Below, one piece after another: positions 43,001 to 57,400 of a stretch of 64,000 bases of DNA. The translations under genes were made by a program, and so were the position numbers. The stretch is taken from positions 243,335 through 307,334 of the forward strand of contig KB294182.1 in the NCBI GenBank assembly GCA_000328365.1, read 5' to 3'. Origin of the DNA: Capitella teleta (lineage: Eukaryota; Annelida; Polychaeta; Capitellidae). Within the stretch, counting starts at the first letter, position 1; each line of letters begins with the position of its first letter. Below the pieces are notes generated by a model. It was not told the DNA's origin and ran no database searches. It worked only from the letters and a program-made list of their open reading frames with translations.

Positions 43001-46000
43001 GCTAATTCGTCATATCATACATTGAATAAAAGCAATATAATCATACAGAGTTGTCGATTATTCTACTTCTATGATATTCGTTGAAACAAGAAAACGGTTA
43101 AACATTTAAAATATTCAGACGAATCACAAATTAAATCAAGGTGGCTCTTAAGCGTGTGTAAGCAAATGCAACAACCGAATTCGGCGCTTAATTCGGGACA
43201 GTGTTACATCAGAAACGTGTCACTGCACATAGCGGAATATGATGAAGTCATGATTCACGTTTCACGAGCACTAACTAATACTTGCCCCACGACACTTTAA
43301 AGCTCCCTGGGTGTAAGCAAAGCAGTCATCGACAGATGAAACATGAAGTCGGCATGAACCATTTCCACCGGTGATGGATCGGTTTCTCTGTCTCACATAT
43401 TAACTGGATTGGGCATAACAAGGGTTTACCATTCGTGATTCTCAAATATTTTGCATAATTCCAGTCTGGAAATCAAATAATTCATAAAAATTATAACAAC
43501 AGATCGAATTTAAAACAATTGAAAATTGTTGAAACCTTTAAAAAGGGAGAGATTCAATCAGATTTGAAATTTGAGTCTGGCTTTTAAAAAAACACTGCAT
43601 CGAGAGGCGAACCCGCCTGGGGTGCTGATCTACATCTCGCGAGATCCCGTTCTGCTGATCGTTACGTCACGCCTTCAGCCAGCTGCAGGCCCCGACTTTC
43701 CAAGCATTCATCATTAGGTCTTCACGCGGGTGTAGTTAATTCCAATTTCTACGTAATTGGTCCGACGAATGGAACATTAATAACAAAACTACGCCTGTAA
43801 AAAGACATTTCTGAAAACATCCATCATGACTTCATAAATATTCATCCAAATGTCATTGAAATCACTTGTCATTCGCGAAAAAGGAGAGGTAATGAAGCTG
43901 AATTGCATGTTGAAAGAACGTTAGCAAGCAATTGCGGCTTTGATATTATTACTAACGATGCATAAAAATCCACACTCCTCCCCCGCCTAAAAAGGATTCC
44001 TCCTCCGAAATGGAAAAGCGGACAAGACAAATGATCCACGGATAAGACACAGGTCGGTGCCTAATATTGCTTACTGCGGCATTCACAAAACCCTGGTCAA
44101 CACGCAGGCATTAGAATGCTTTCACCCTTTGCACTGGGGAACCGCCGGGAGCGACTGCGGGGCTGCATCGTGGTGCCGTGGGTAAAACTAGTACCAATGG
44201 CTCCAATAGATGCTAAATGTACCCATTTCCTTCTCATGCAGTCTTTGGCGAAATACTCATTTCTTTTGGCCGAAGGCGGAGACATTGAGACAACACAGAA
44301 GGAACGAATGACTCCGTGAATTCCTGCGATGCCAATTAGAACATAAATAAACAGACGGATGAAGCTGTCATTGTACGGCAGCGACAATGACGAAGGTTTT
44401 TATTGATGAGGCTGACGATGCCCGGGGCGTAGAGACCTACGCAATTCAGAAATAACACCCAATGATGTTATAATCAACAATCAGATACAGCACAGGTGAA
44501 AATAGGGCAAAGTAATCAACATATAGAGACAGGTAATCGGGATAAAACCGCATTCAATGCCAGCATTGATTGTCAGTCGGAAATGTATTGTGAGAAGCTC
44601 TTGTGATCTCGAAACTCCTTGGAATGAATTGATCTTCCATCAGGTGGGATTCCGTGCAAATCAATCACTTAATAAGATCAAAGCATATATGGCGCGAGTG
44701 CCGCGGGAAATCACTCTGTTAAAAAGGCACAATTTGTCTCAAGGATTCTCTCAGACGTGTTCTGTTATAGAAGCACTTGTATAAAATGGTGATTATAATA
44801 AGTTTTAACGACCTTTTACGGCCAATCGAGTGTAAATTATGGTCGTGGACGCAAAATTAACCAGGAGCGGCAGAAGCTTCACTAAGATAACGAACACAAG
44901 GCGCCTTTGCAAGAAGATCGCGCGTCATAAAATAGAAACAGAACAAAGATGTGAAGAAGCTGTAAGTTAACCACCTTTTGTACAGAACTACACTCCAACA
45001 CGTACGCTTCTGGCTTATCAATCTGGCCTACGTGACATTCGCCATGTAAGTGACTTCGTCAATGGCCTCATAATTATGTACACGCATCAGTAAACATAGC
45101 CTCCGATCACAGACAATGGTCATTGCTGGGGCATTTTCGATTAGCGAGCACTCAAGCAGGCAGCGTCGTGCTGAGATCCATCATACGTTTCAATCTATGG
45201 TCAATTGCTTCCTGGCCACTCATTGAACACACCGGTCAGTGACATTCATGGCTATGAATAAATCGGGATACCTGGGAACGGAAGAGTTTGCTGTCACGAA
45301 ACGAATTGCGGTAGCACAGCGGCCATTGCCGCGGTTTCTCATTAGCTCAGTTGAAAGAAACGTGCTGTCTCGTTTCCCGATGAACGGATATTCTAATTTC
45401 CAATTGCATGTATAGTATAAGCCCTCAGTAAGGACACGCCATGTCCTGACCTTGCCCGCTTTCAAAGGACGACGGTAACCTTCAATAGCAAATGGGTATT
45501 GACGCACGGATCAATGGGAATCTGACCATAACACCAATGTTGGCCAGTTGTTCATCTCGTTGGAGTTCTTCGTCTTAGACTCAATTTCCCACTCTCGTTA
45601 TCTCCACCCTCCATTCAGTGTTCTTTCAAGACTTTCCTCTCTTTGCAGACCTTTGCGAATAGACGATGTTTAACAAGCCCTCTCCTTCCTATCCTTTTCA
45701 TTTCGTTCGCTTTTATTCCGCTGTCCTTCGGCCAATACATTTCAATCAATGCCAATCCCAGCAATTCTACCATTCAACAACCTACTACATACTTATATAC
45801 CAGCATATGATTCAAATTTGATGGGAATACACGGCAGCTATAGTAAGTGCATGATAGTACCTATTCCACAGAAGCCATACAAGCCTCACACACGTAGATA
45901 TATGATTACACATGCAACAGTAGAATGTAGCCTTTGAGCGCAGCATGAGTAGCTGTGCAAATAGAATGGATCTCTTCATCCGAAGTAATTTGTAAACTTT

Positions 46001-47370
46001 GAGATAAAACTAGTATCACTTGCGGTGATGATAGACGCCGAATCGTTGAGGAGTAAGTCAGGTAAACACGAACTGTTTATCAAGATACTCGAGTGAATGA
46101 TAATGGCGAGGAGACATTTGAGGTATCTCTTATTTGCTGCCGTAAGCCACAACTCAGTCGTCGATTTCCAAGATTGATTTCCGAAATAAAACAGCGTCGG
46201 ATGCCGCGAGCTGAAATCAAATCACGGCTGCAAAAGCTAGGATCACTGCTCCAACAAAAACAAAGTCTGGTGGTCTACTGGTTTGGTTATCATTTTTTTT
46301 TTTTTTTTTTCGCCACTTCCAAGAGTCGTTTTGGTCGGAAGGTTCGATATGATTGAGCACGCAATGCATAATGTCCTAAAATATACAGCTCCGTTGGTTG
46401 GCAGACATGACGGATGAGATGGACTACACAAGTTAGCCAAAACATCGAAAGGTCCATTTCATGATTGCCATGCTATTAATAGCCGACAGAGACACGACGA
46501 TCAAGTTGACCCGAGTTCATTTGATTGGAAATTTTATGATGGAGCGATGCGACGCAGGTCGCCTGAATAACAGATGGGTAGTAAATGTGTTTTCGCTAAC
46601 TTTGCACACCCATTTATTGTGGCACATGACAGCTTAGCTTATTGGATTTTGAAGACTAAAAGAAAATCGTGCCCTATTGTAGTTGAACGGCCGCAGCGTG
46701 AAATCGCGAGTGTTCTGAGGGCGTGTCCTTCTAAAATGTCAAGTGGATATTGAAGAGATCTCGTCTCAGGCAACTTCGCCGCCAATGCATCGAGATTGAC
46801 ACTGACGTCTCTCAAACACTACGCTCGAAGAATTCCTCATTGAGAATCAGGCCTGACACATGTAATTTTGAACGGAGGTGGTTCTTTTTTATGTAGGTTG
46901 ATATAATTAATGGCCGTCTCTCTGCCCTGTTTGTCCTAAACGCTTCGAGCAGGGCATAACCCCCTGTTAAGGAAAAAAAAAAGCGGTTTTAACAAGGACA
47001 AAAGATTGTCGAACTATCACCATGCACGCGCGGCTCACGTCCGTAGACGGGGACGAGCAGAGGGGGTGAATCCGCAGGGCTTGATCACCGGAAGCCGCTG
47101 CAGATGTGTGTTCTCATGGAAATGATTTGGCGGGAAACTCGGGAAGAAAAACGGGGTCACAATAGAATGGGAGTACCTGCGCGCCTGTGGGGAGGTGGAG
47201 GCTGTCAATACGGGACCCGCAGACAGCGCTAGTCATTCATAAATCCAATAGAACGCTCGCGGCGTCTGCTCCTTGAATCAGTGGCGCGAGAGCAGAGTTG
47301 TTGCTCAGAGCCGTAATCACGTTTAGACGGAGGAGGCAAAAGGTCTAAGATACAACAGCAAAAACAAGCG
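40051..47370. other. Gene desert, part 4
   Basis: No gene recognised. A (CCT)n tract is at 40645-40678 and a T-run at about 46293-46310. The longest frames (41800-42168 minus; 40968-41306 plus) are featureless. Confidence 0.45.
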
Positions 47371-47378
47371 TATAAATA
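47371..47378 (+). promoter_or_regulatory. TATA-box candidate
   Basis: TATAAATA, about 100 bp before an ATG at 47474 that opens a 23-codon frame (MSNDEQLLPRQTRIQ...). Position fits a core promoter; no conserved product seen. Confidence 0.25.
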
Positions 47379-48243
47379 CAAGAAGCGCACGCTCGCCTCA
47401 TATCCTTCCATTCAAATCCGCACAGCAAGTCTTCTCTCCTTTTTTAGCTGATACTTTTTTCCTTGCTGCAAGCATGTCTAATGACGAGCAGCTCTTACCA
47501 CGACAGACACGCATACAGACGACGGAAGTTGTCATAGCATTGTAAAAAGAAAGCCCCGAGTAAAAGTTTCGCATGACATTTTAGGCAGTGCGCCATTGAT
47601 TGAGTCAACTGTAATGCGATCCGAATCGCCGGCGGATAATCGTTGATTTGCGTGTAAGGCGACCAGTGCGAAGATTGACGCAAATCATCGTCATGAGATT
47701 GATCTTCGTCATTTATCATTCAGGGGACGCTTGTTCCATGTCGCATACTCATGAAGTGCGACCGAAGAGGAAATTGCAACAGTTCTCACACGATCAATGC
47801 CACGTACGACTCACCTGGAAAGATAAAAAATAAAACAGATTGAAAAACACACACTGGTGTCATATATACATTCATGTATAATTCACGTAGAATTCACGTA
47901 GAAAGTTTCAACCTTTTGTTTCCCACGGCCTATAAATAATGAAGAGTTGCATATCACTCCCCAAAATAAAAACTACCCCAAATTATACAAGTGTTGTCTG
48001 TTAATCCTCGCGCCACACGTGCGGCACCTTTATTTTTTTTATCAGTGTGGCTTTTCATCCCTGAATGCCATCATTAGCGCATGAATTCATCTCTTTTACT
48101 AAAATAGAAACCCTTAAAATAAGCAGAGAGCATGGAATGCCACGAGGCATTAAGAACAATAGCGCTTCCATTGCGAATAAGTTGGTATTAGACACGATCC
48201 ACAAACATCCAGCACCTCATAAACACAGCGAAACAATGAGCAG

Positions 48244-48263
48244 TGACGTCACTCGTGACGTCA
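48244..48263. promoter_or_regulatory. Tandem full cAMP-response elements
   Basis: Two perfect TGACGTCA palindromes at 48244-48251 and 48256-48263 separated by CTCG. Such pairs are typical binding sites for CREB/ATF dimers. No adjacent gene is recognised. Confidence 0.5.
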
Positions 48264-50881
48264 AGAATGAGAAGTGCTGCCACAGGCCCAAAACGGTTGT
48301 ATGGAAACGACATGAGAGTCATTTAAATGAGAGTTCATTTCTGGCGGTGTAATCAATATAAAATTGTGTGACATATACAAAGAGCTCTTCAAAAGTGATT
48401 ATATATATATAATAGTGCTGCATGGGGAGAAATGAAAAACTTTCACGAATCGAGAAGAATCAATGAAAATAATTAATTTTAAAGTGAATCTATTCTAATC
48501 AACAATTTCCGCGAACCGAACACATATAAACACGCGCTAATAGAACTTCAAAAGAATGCCAATGACATTCAGAAAGCGCTGCTTGCATGCACCGAACAGG
48601 TGCAGCGGAATCAGTGAGTCAAAAGAGGTTGCAACACGTGCTCTTAGCATAACAATCATGCAAACAGCGCACTCAACACAATACAATTGATAATAATATA
48701 AAACCTTGACCAAATTTAGACCCAGACGAAAACGGTTGCCGTCTGCTCTGGTGCTGCCATTAGGGTTAGTTATCGGAATCCTGTCCGATGCTGAGATTGC
48801 TGACTTGGCATCGATCAGGACCTGTTGATCAAGCTGCAGTAATGGAACATTTGTTGACATCGAGTCAGATCATTCCCTTCTGCTAGACTCAGAGTGCTGA
48901 CAGCGTGAACGCATGGGGAGTAGAAACCAATATCTGCACATGCAGCGTACACACACTTTCTGCAGAACTCACGATTGAAAAGAAAGGAAATTGCGAGTTT
49001 CACGGTACACGAACACCGATTGTGGCGCCACCGCCGACAAATCACAGAAATGTCAAATTAGCAACTCAGTGATGGAACGCATCATAAGACGTGGACATTA
49101 ATGAATGAAGTAAAAAGTGACCGCGAAAAATCAGTCCACAAGGGTTAGAAATTGATAAAATTAGATCTCATATGCAGCATAAAATACAAAGTCAATGCTT
49201 TATAGAGCTAAAACAAATCACAGAACCCTGCAATTGATCTTAACGGCTTTGGCAAATTAGTTCGGGAGGCAGACATGATGAAACGCAGTGATATTAACAT
49301 CGGACCTCTGAGCTACTTTGCTAAAACGGAAATCGACAGAACTTCATCTTGGGCCATAAACATGTCATCGCAAGGGTGATAGCACAACAACCCCCTCCTT
49401 GACCCATGCATCGATAACTGCTGGCTCTGAGAACAACACACAATGCCCAATTGGACAAACAAAGCAAGCAGAATTTCGCCTTTTTTCTCTCCCTCTTCTC
49501 CCTCAAAGAGCATCTTTCAGCCACGACCACCTGCTCCAACGACATGACAAAGCGAATACAGGAAACCGAGGAAGGAGACTGGTGTGCACGACAGTCGCCG
49601 ACAGTGATGGAGCTAAACAACAGACAGCGACCCTGACCGGAATCTACTGACCAGTCTGACAAAGGGTCATTCCGATAGGTGCAGTGCAGGGATGAAATGA
49701 ACTGAATATTCCCCGTATTACGGTGCCCATAAAATCAATCTCTTAGTCAGTGATGAATATTGCATAACAGGGTGACACGCAATCAGCGGAGAAGCATGGA
49801 AGGTTTGCAGCCATCTGTAATTGAGACACATTTACAACTCCGACGAGAGGCAACTGTCTTCTCTGTCGACATTGCACACACACACACACGATTTAATAAT
49901 ACACTCCACAAACTATATAAAGCAACACTCACTGACACTCCCAAAAAAACCCCACTCAGGCTCGAATGCAAAGTGAGGGATATATGGTTTTATAAGGCAT
50001 GCAATGAAGTAGGGCCATATTGCCACTGAGTGTGGAGGTCGACCCAAGAGGACATGCCAGGTCATATAAAAAATACGAATCCACGCAGCGCAGCAACTCT
50101 TAACGCAATTTCAGAGCTGCGTTCGTGAGATTGGATCAAAAGACGAGCAGCAGATATGAGCGAAGAAGGGGAAAAAACACACCCAAACCACGACCAAAAC
50201 AATCCAGTTAAATGCAATTCGGATAAATTGGATTTCAAAAGCGTGTCCTCGGAGTGGGATGGCGTACGTATAGTGCATACCCGCACCTGTTAAGTTAACC
50301 TCCAGGGCTCCCAGATCAATTCTGAGGTTATCGCACGTTTAATGGTGATTGCATCGCACTGATAACAGGTGATATCGCGCCTGATCAGAGCAGTTGCTTC
50401 AGGTAAACCAACAGCAATTGGGGAACGAATGCCTCGGGTCTCGAGCGCACACGGGTCGATAGGTGCGCTATAGAGGGCGATAGCTGATTCCCCAATCAAC
50501 CTAGGTGCTTCCCGTTTGTTCCGTTGGTCAGAAACAAGTTGATACACGCAGAATTTCTTTCGCCCCTGGATGTCATAAATGATACGGCTGCTTGATCAGG
50601 GTCGAGGGTGAAGAAAACAAAAATCACACCGATAAAAAACAGAGTAGCGTAATTACTGTAACAGAACGCGTGCCTATCTCCTGATCATCTCCGCATTACG
50701 ACGTCGTCGCATGTGGGAACTTCAGAGAAGTACAAGAGTTAATTTCGTCAAGAACAATGGCAGGATCATCGAGGAAAGAAATGAAACATCGGCGATAGAA
50801 CCGACAATGAACAACGTTATTGCATCGCATGGGCGCAGGCGCAGTGACAGCAGAGCCACGTTATATGTCACTTCCCCAGCT
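48264..50881. other. Gene desert, part 5
   Basis: No gene recognised. A (CA)n run is at 49875-49889, and a TATATAAAG word at 49914-49922 sits just after it. Confidence 0.4.
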
Positions 50882-50928
50882 GATCAATCAATCATAAACA
50901 AGCAATAATGAGAAATTAGACACCTCCG
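50882..50928 (+). repeat. 47-bp direct repeat, copy 1
   Basis: Matches 51374-51420 at 42 of 47 positions; shared core AAATTAGACACCTCCG. The copies start 492 bp apart. Confidence 0.8.
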
Positions 50929-51373
50929 TTGATCTCTTCTGTCTAGTCTGGCTACACGTTGTTTTTTTGTAACGGGGAGACATCCTGCATGGAAGAGGGT
51001 ATTGGGTACAGGGTTACCCCCTCCGTCGCATTCTGTGCTTTGGGCGGTGTCTTGCACAAATAGTCTTGATGTCTTGATACTTTCAAAGTTTTGAGCCTTC
51101 TTGAGAACCTTTGGCGGAAAATTGTCCATTAACAGATACTGTCTGGCCATTCATAGTATAGTTGTTATTGAAATATATGCGCCCATGGTATGTGCATGCG
51201 CAGATTTTACCTTATAAGCCACAGAGAACATTTACTCTCGATATTCAAAATCATTTCTATTTTATTTTCAAAGTGAAATTTACGCCCTAATGTAATACAA
51301 TTACAAATTTAATCATTTGACACATTTTGTGGTCCCTGTCTTCCTGATATATTATATATTGCAATTTCTGACG

Positions 51374-51420
51374 GATCAATAAATCAGGAACAAGCAATAA
51401 GGATAAATTAGACACCTCCG
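51374..51420 (+). repeat. 47-bp direct repeat, copy 2
   Basis: See 50882-50928. The DNA between the copies is more AT-rich than its flanks and encodes nothing recognisable. Confidence 0.8.
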
Positions 51421-54400
51421 CATTTTAATTGATTACCAAAAGTCTGTGTGATATACTGTGTCAGATATTGCGCTGGCAATGACGTCATAATCAACTAACC
51501 ATGAGTAACCATATAATGAGTATCCGTTCAGATGCCAACAGTGAGCCATGGTAAACAGAAGCTCCGAGTGCAGCGATAAAGATAGCAGTTGCCATTCCAA
51601 TGCCGTTTATCCCCTCTCTTGACCTTGCGCGTGCCTTCATGGCATGCTTATCCCGCCCCCGTGTCCTCCCGACGTGACCTCATAAGCACACGCTGAAGAC
51701 AGCCTTGTAAATACCCAGTTACTCACTTATAATGAATAAAAGTTGGCCTTCTATATACAGGGTTGCTATAATCTTCACGCTTGCTCTTGTATACAATGCA
51801 ATTGCGATTCAAATGGCGATTACAAGGTGCATGTTGATCTGACTCGTATTAATCATAAGAAGCATATTCAACCAAGTATGTGCCTATAGTGTATAGGTCT
51901 GCTGTGATTGATTTTACTAATGAAGGATCGTTGACTGAGTTGATCAACCAAAGCTCTGATCAAACATAGCAACTGCTTGCTCTGATCCCAAAACAACGTG
52001 CTCGTACTCAAAAACTTTTTTTATCGCGCAACAAAATCCTACATTGAGGCAATCAGCTGAATGTTGTGATATTGGTTTGCTTTGATCAGGAGTCGCTTTA
52101 TGGTAAACAAACGTTGTATTCGTGTTTTCAATAGAACAGGTCGATGAATGAATGTTGTGTACATTGCGGAGAAATGAATAAACGGGGCAGTGCGAGGTTT
52201 AGCGGTCGAACCCTCTGACCTCATAACGGAACATAGCGGAAGCCGGCGCCGTCTAGGCCTGAGAAGCAATTGCTCAATTTTTGCGTACTGTGATTGACAG
52301 TTCAAATTACGAAGGGCAAAAAGCAAGATGAATTCGATGGGAATCGGGTGCCGGGATTCGGCGTTCGCTTGCCCTCCGCGGGCTTTGATCATCATGCTAT
52401 AAAGTTGTCAGCTGACAACATTGGTTGGTGTGACGGTGATTTGCAAACACATAATCCTAACGTGATGTTGAACGGCGCAATCGGGCTGTGTGAAAAGCAC
52501 CGCACACGCATGCGCACGACCTTGCATTATTAAGCATGAGAATCACAGGTTGTAAGCGCGTGATACGTGCCAAAGAAAAGTACAAAATCCACTTACGCGT
52601 GGAATAAGTCCCCGCCAGCTGCCTCGGATCGCTTTCGCTATTTAGAAGGCGCTGAAGTCGAGACTCAGAAGAGTTTCGTTGGCTCAGAGCCCCCCCCCCT
52701 CCCCCGGGTCCCCAATGCACCCGTCCGCAGAGACGGTGTCACATTGAAACAGCTTTCAAAAGATCTTTCTTAAAGTTGAAGAATCGCTCCGCTGGGAGCC
52801 CATGGGATGCTACTCTTGGTGCGCGAAGAATTGTACGAAAATCATTTGTCATGGAGCTCGTATGACATGTAAGAGCATAATTAGAGAATTGTGTGTGTAC
52901 ACGGGAAAGCATACTCTTGGTCTGAATGACTCCCTCGCGACTAATCAAAACCACAAGAGACTGCGATACAAGACCCGCGCTGAATATTGACAACTCGCCG
53001 ATTACTTCCATTTACTGAGAATAACCAGCAGATATTTACGCCCGAAGTTAGGAGATGGGAGCGTTGGTATAGCAACCATTCCTCAGAACTCATTTGAGGA
53101 TAGTTGAGGAAAAAAGTGGGTCAGGGTTTTCCTTTCCCCAGAACCACTCAGGGGTCTGAAGAGGCGCGCGGGTTGAGAGGTGCCATATAATGAATGAATA
53201 CGGTAATGAATATCACACGCAAAAAGAGCCATGAAGGCTGCAAACATACACATACTCGATAATGCGTCAGGATAATGACTGAACAGCAATCAACAAACAA
53301 AATAATGAAGTGCGAGGTAAAGATGTAACCAAACAAAGCAGTCCGTCTGTTGTTCCTTTGATACTAGAATTATATTCCGTTCCGATGGCAATTAATGTTA
53401 ATTATTCTCGAGCCAAAATTAATACGCAACCGTATATGAGTTTAGGTTTGAGGGCATCTCATCTTGACTCGATCTATACTCTGAATTTCTCCTTCGCTCA
53501 AATTAACCCGAGGTCACATTGAGCAGATACTTCTACTAGAACTAAAACGCTACGCTTAGAAGACTGACTCTGTTCAGAATTGAACCCCATTGCCTGCAGA
53601 CACAGCGGCCCACTTCTGTGAGCAGCATTCTCCGAAGCCATTACGCTGGTCTCATAACGCACTGCCTGAGATCATGTTGACCACCAAGGCACCTCAAACG
53701 GACCATCAAGGAAAACGCAGATTTGTGAGAATTAATCACAAGTATAGCGCATTCGTGGGTGGAACTAATGTTAGTGGATCCATTTATTGGACACGCGTTA
53801 CGTGGGAATACGGGCACATGCTCCCACGCGCGCCCATGTATTATACCCCTACAGTAGCCGTATAACTTAGAGCACTGACCATAAACGTGGAAGCGTATTT
53901 GGATGGTTTGCCTAAAAGCACCGTCTTTCGCAATATTCACCAATTAGCTCAAACGGAAAACTGAGTAAAAGCTATAACTGTGCAAAACTATGCATTTTTA
54001 ATGTCTTCTGTGCGCGGTGCAAGGTTGGCAAACATGATGTGTGATTTCCCAATGTATGTATACCCCTCGCCTACCCCTATTGGTGCTTAATGAATGCGAG
54101 GGTGCAGGAGATTAGGGCTCGCATCCCGAAGTGAGGGTTAAGTGCATGCAACGCAAATGAGTTCACAAGACCCAGGAGCATCTACGCCACTAGGACACCC
54201 CCTGCGCGTGTGCTGGATGGGGGCTAATGGTAGTCTACAATTGCTGAGTGTGCTGCAATGTAGTAATCCTTTCAGTGCCATGAATGGTTCGCAATAAGCC
54301 TTGATTGAAGCAGAGCTAGGTGCAGATTTCAACGCATAGTTTCAGGTCGAATACACCTAGCTCCTAGTTTCACTCACTTCGAATACGATCGGCCATGCAT

Positions 54401-57400
54401 GCTCAATCTCGAGCAGGTGAGCCTTATGCAAAGGAATGCAAAACACGATCAAGTCCAAGAAAACATGTGTTTCGTTGTTTTTGGGTTGTTCGTTTTTGTG
54501 TGTGCCAAGAAACATTTCTGTTGGTGGCAGAGAAGAAATCATAGAGTGAATTGGCAAATAATAAGAGATGTGCTGCTGTCAGTCTTTGTGGGTCTAGCCC
54601 CAGAGGAAGGCGAAAATTGCATCGCCAGTTCGCTATTTCAGATCACGTATTCAATATCAGGGTATGCCAGCGTAACTAGATTCCGCTGCTCCACGATCTT
54701 ATATATAAGTACATATTGACAGTGAAGAGAGCGGAGCAAGGCCGGCACTAAGTTCTAATTTTGTAACCATGTCGTTTTATGCTGACGACTTTTTTTCTCT
54801 CTGCAAAAGCTTCCTTTAGCGGGGTTTCATCGGGCCGAAAGCCTGGCTTATCGAATCGGCCGAATGGGATCATGATCTTGTGCTATGTAAGTGTCCATCA
54901 TGTGCCAACAAACCAAAGCATTGACCCCACATGAGGCTGCTCGCTGGGTGGTCTGCATTGGACAGGCCGCGAATTGGAGATAGCGATCACGTGGTATATG
55001 ACACGACAGATCAGTGCTGCAATCTGCAATTCCAGGAAGACATAACGCACCGCATGCAGCCGAATTAACAATTATAATATTACCCTAACGAAGGCGAAGC
55101 GACGCCCATATTGCAGTACCGTAGATCTCTACATGAAATTGAGACGGCGTTGTAAACGATGTAAAAGACGGGAGCTTCGGAGCACCATCCCAGCCAGCGC
55201 TTCGATCTCCGTCGTGAACCGAAGCTTGTTCAAACAAGCGGACAAGACCAGTGAGCCTCAGGCCGACGGCCAAGGCGAGAGATAATTGTATTAGACCTGA
55301 GTGTAATCGCGGTGCTGAGAGTTTTGCACAGGAAACAATGGAAGTCAATCAGCAGCTATTCACCCATCCATCACGGCCCCCAAAGAAAAAGCAGCGCATA
55401 TTGCTAAGGATGGTGTCGCCGCCAACAATATAAGTTGAGCAGGGCGTCCAGGCCATTGCAGCGGCCGACTCGCATATTCTTCTTCCGAGGAATATTCATA
55501 AAGGAAAGGGGTTGGATCGATTTGCTTGATTGAAATCACAAGCCATCCATTATGATTGTGTTTTATTCTCGCGAGTTGCCTCCGGTTCTAGCAGCTTATT
55601 AATACTGCACCAATATGTTTGATTACATCACTCTTTTTCTATGCAATCACATTGAAAAGCAGTGCAGTTGGAGGCAGGCGGGGAGGAGGAGGAGGAGGAG
55701 GAGGAGGAGGAGGAGGAGGAGAGCGCAGATGTAATGCAATTAAAGAAGCTTTGTTTGGTATGCTAGACGAATCCCGAAGCAGATGCTCTTTGGATTGAAT
55801 TGAGTCTTGAGTTCGATAGCGAAGAATTGCGCAACAATGTCCACTCTCAGCTGCTGCACAATCCTTTATCGAAAGCACGCAAATAATTCTGCATGGAACA
55901 AAACCAAGAAACGGCATGCTATTCACAATATGCATAAGCCTCCCAGTTCGATATGCACCAAGTCTACGCCCTGGGATATTCGCACCCTGGAGTAAATTAT
56001 GCCGAAATCGACACTAAACGGTGATTACTTCCGCTCAAATGGATCCAAAGTGGTTGACCTCAAGGGATTAAGTTAACACTCGCATATACTCAAAGATTTA
56101 ACGCCACCCCCATGGCACCAACACACTTCACAAAGCAAAAGTGAGACTCAATACCACTCTGAATGCTGATCCAGCATTAGACCAGTATTAATCTGCACCA
56201 ATCCGGTGCACCCAGCAAAGATCCCCAGATAGCATGTCTATGTAGGGCGGTCAACCTGGGTCCCTTTAGTCGCCGACAATCCCTCGGTGCTTCGGAGTGG
56301 CTCGACCTGAACTGGCTGCATCAGGATCGGCGGTCATGCAAGACGCCTTTGATCAAGCGAAAGGCCATTCTTTGTCCTTGGACTTGTCGAGCAATGGAGC
56401 CGATTAGAGGCGTTGATTTACGCCAACCTGCCATGAATACATAGCATGAAGTCGATAGACCATTAGCACGGCAATCAACACATCGATTCCATCATTATTC
56501 AATTTGTACAATCAATAAGCAATGACCGCGCTGAGTGTTACAGCCCGCGTTCTTGTACGTATGTTTGCCCTTTTCCTCTGTTTTAATATCTTCCAAATGC
56601 AGTTTAACACACGGGGACACGCAATGGAATGTACACCAGCTGCCTCGCGCTGCCGACATCGATCAATGGACAGACAAACCTGGAAGAGATCGTAAGCGCG
56701 GTTTTCTGGGGTTAAGTGGTTTTACTTACAACGCTCCTTCTTCCAGATGAATGTCGTGGAACTCGAAAGGGTTAAGTATGTTAGGGACGCTCGACATTAG
56801 ATTGAGTTACCAAGGTGATACTGTAAAGTGCACTGATATCAAACATCCTTATGGCAAATAGCTTGTTATCAGCACATTAAATGGTTAACGAGACATGGTA
56901 GTCAAAACAAATCGAGCATCAAAGATGATTGAAGTTGCTCTTAGCTGTGCGGCAGGTAAATTAGAATGATACCCAAGCTAATAAAGCATAAAAGATACAG
57001 CGAGTAAGTGCTATAAATATCCCGGCACTTACGACTGTGAAATGGTGTTTAATGCAATATTTACGAATACACGCCAATTTGTATTATGACAAATGTTTGG
57101 CTTTCGGCTCTCCTGGTTGCTCGTGTTATTTTTCCTACTGGCGAATGAAGATCTAAAAGAAAACAAAGCTGCAGGATCCGTTTGAGTGCGTGCATCTGCT
57201 GCATTCAATCGAATCCAAGGAATCCATCACTTTTCAATAAACCCGAAGAAACTGAGAGTTACAAAGTGGAAAGCGGAGGCGTTTTTGTGTGGCGGGGAGC
57301 TTAACGACCAGACGCTTCCTTCGCCTGTTGGTGATTCAGCCGATACTCCAGAAGCTAATCGCAGAACTTTGTACAAAGAAATACCACGGACCCATCTGGA

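Noticed and set aside
51000-51420. Insertion with the 47-bp repeat as target duplication
   Set aside because: 47 bp is far longer than any usual target duplication, and no terminal repeats are present.
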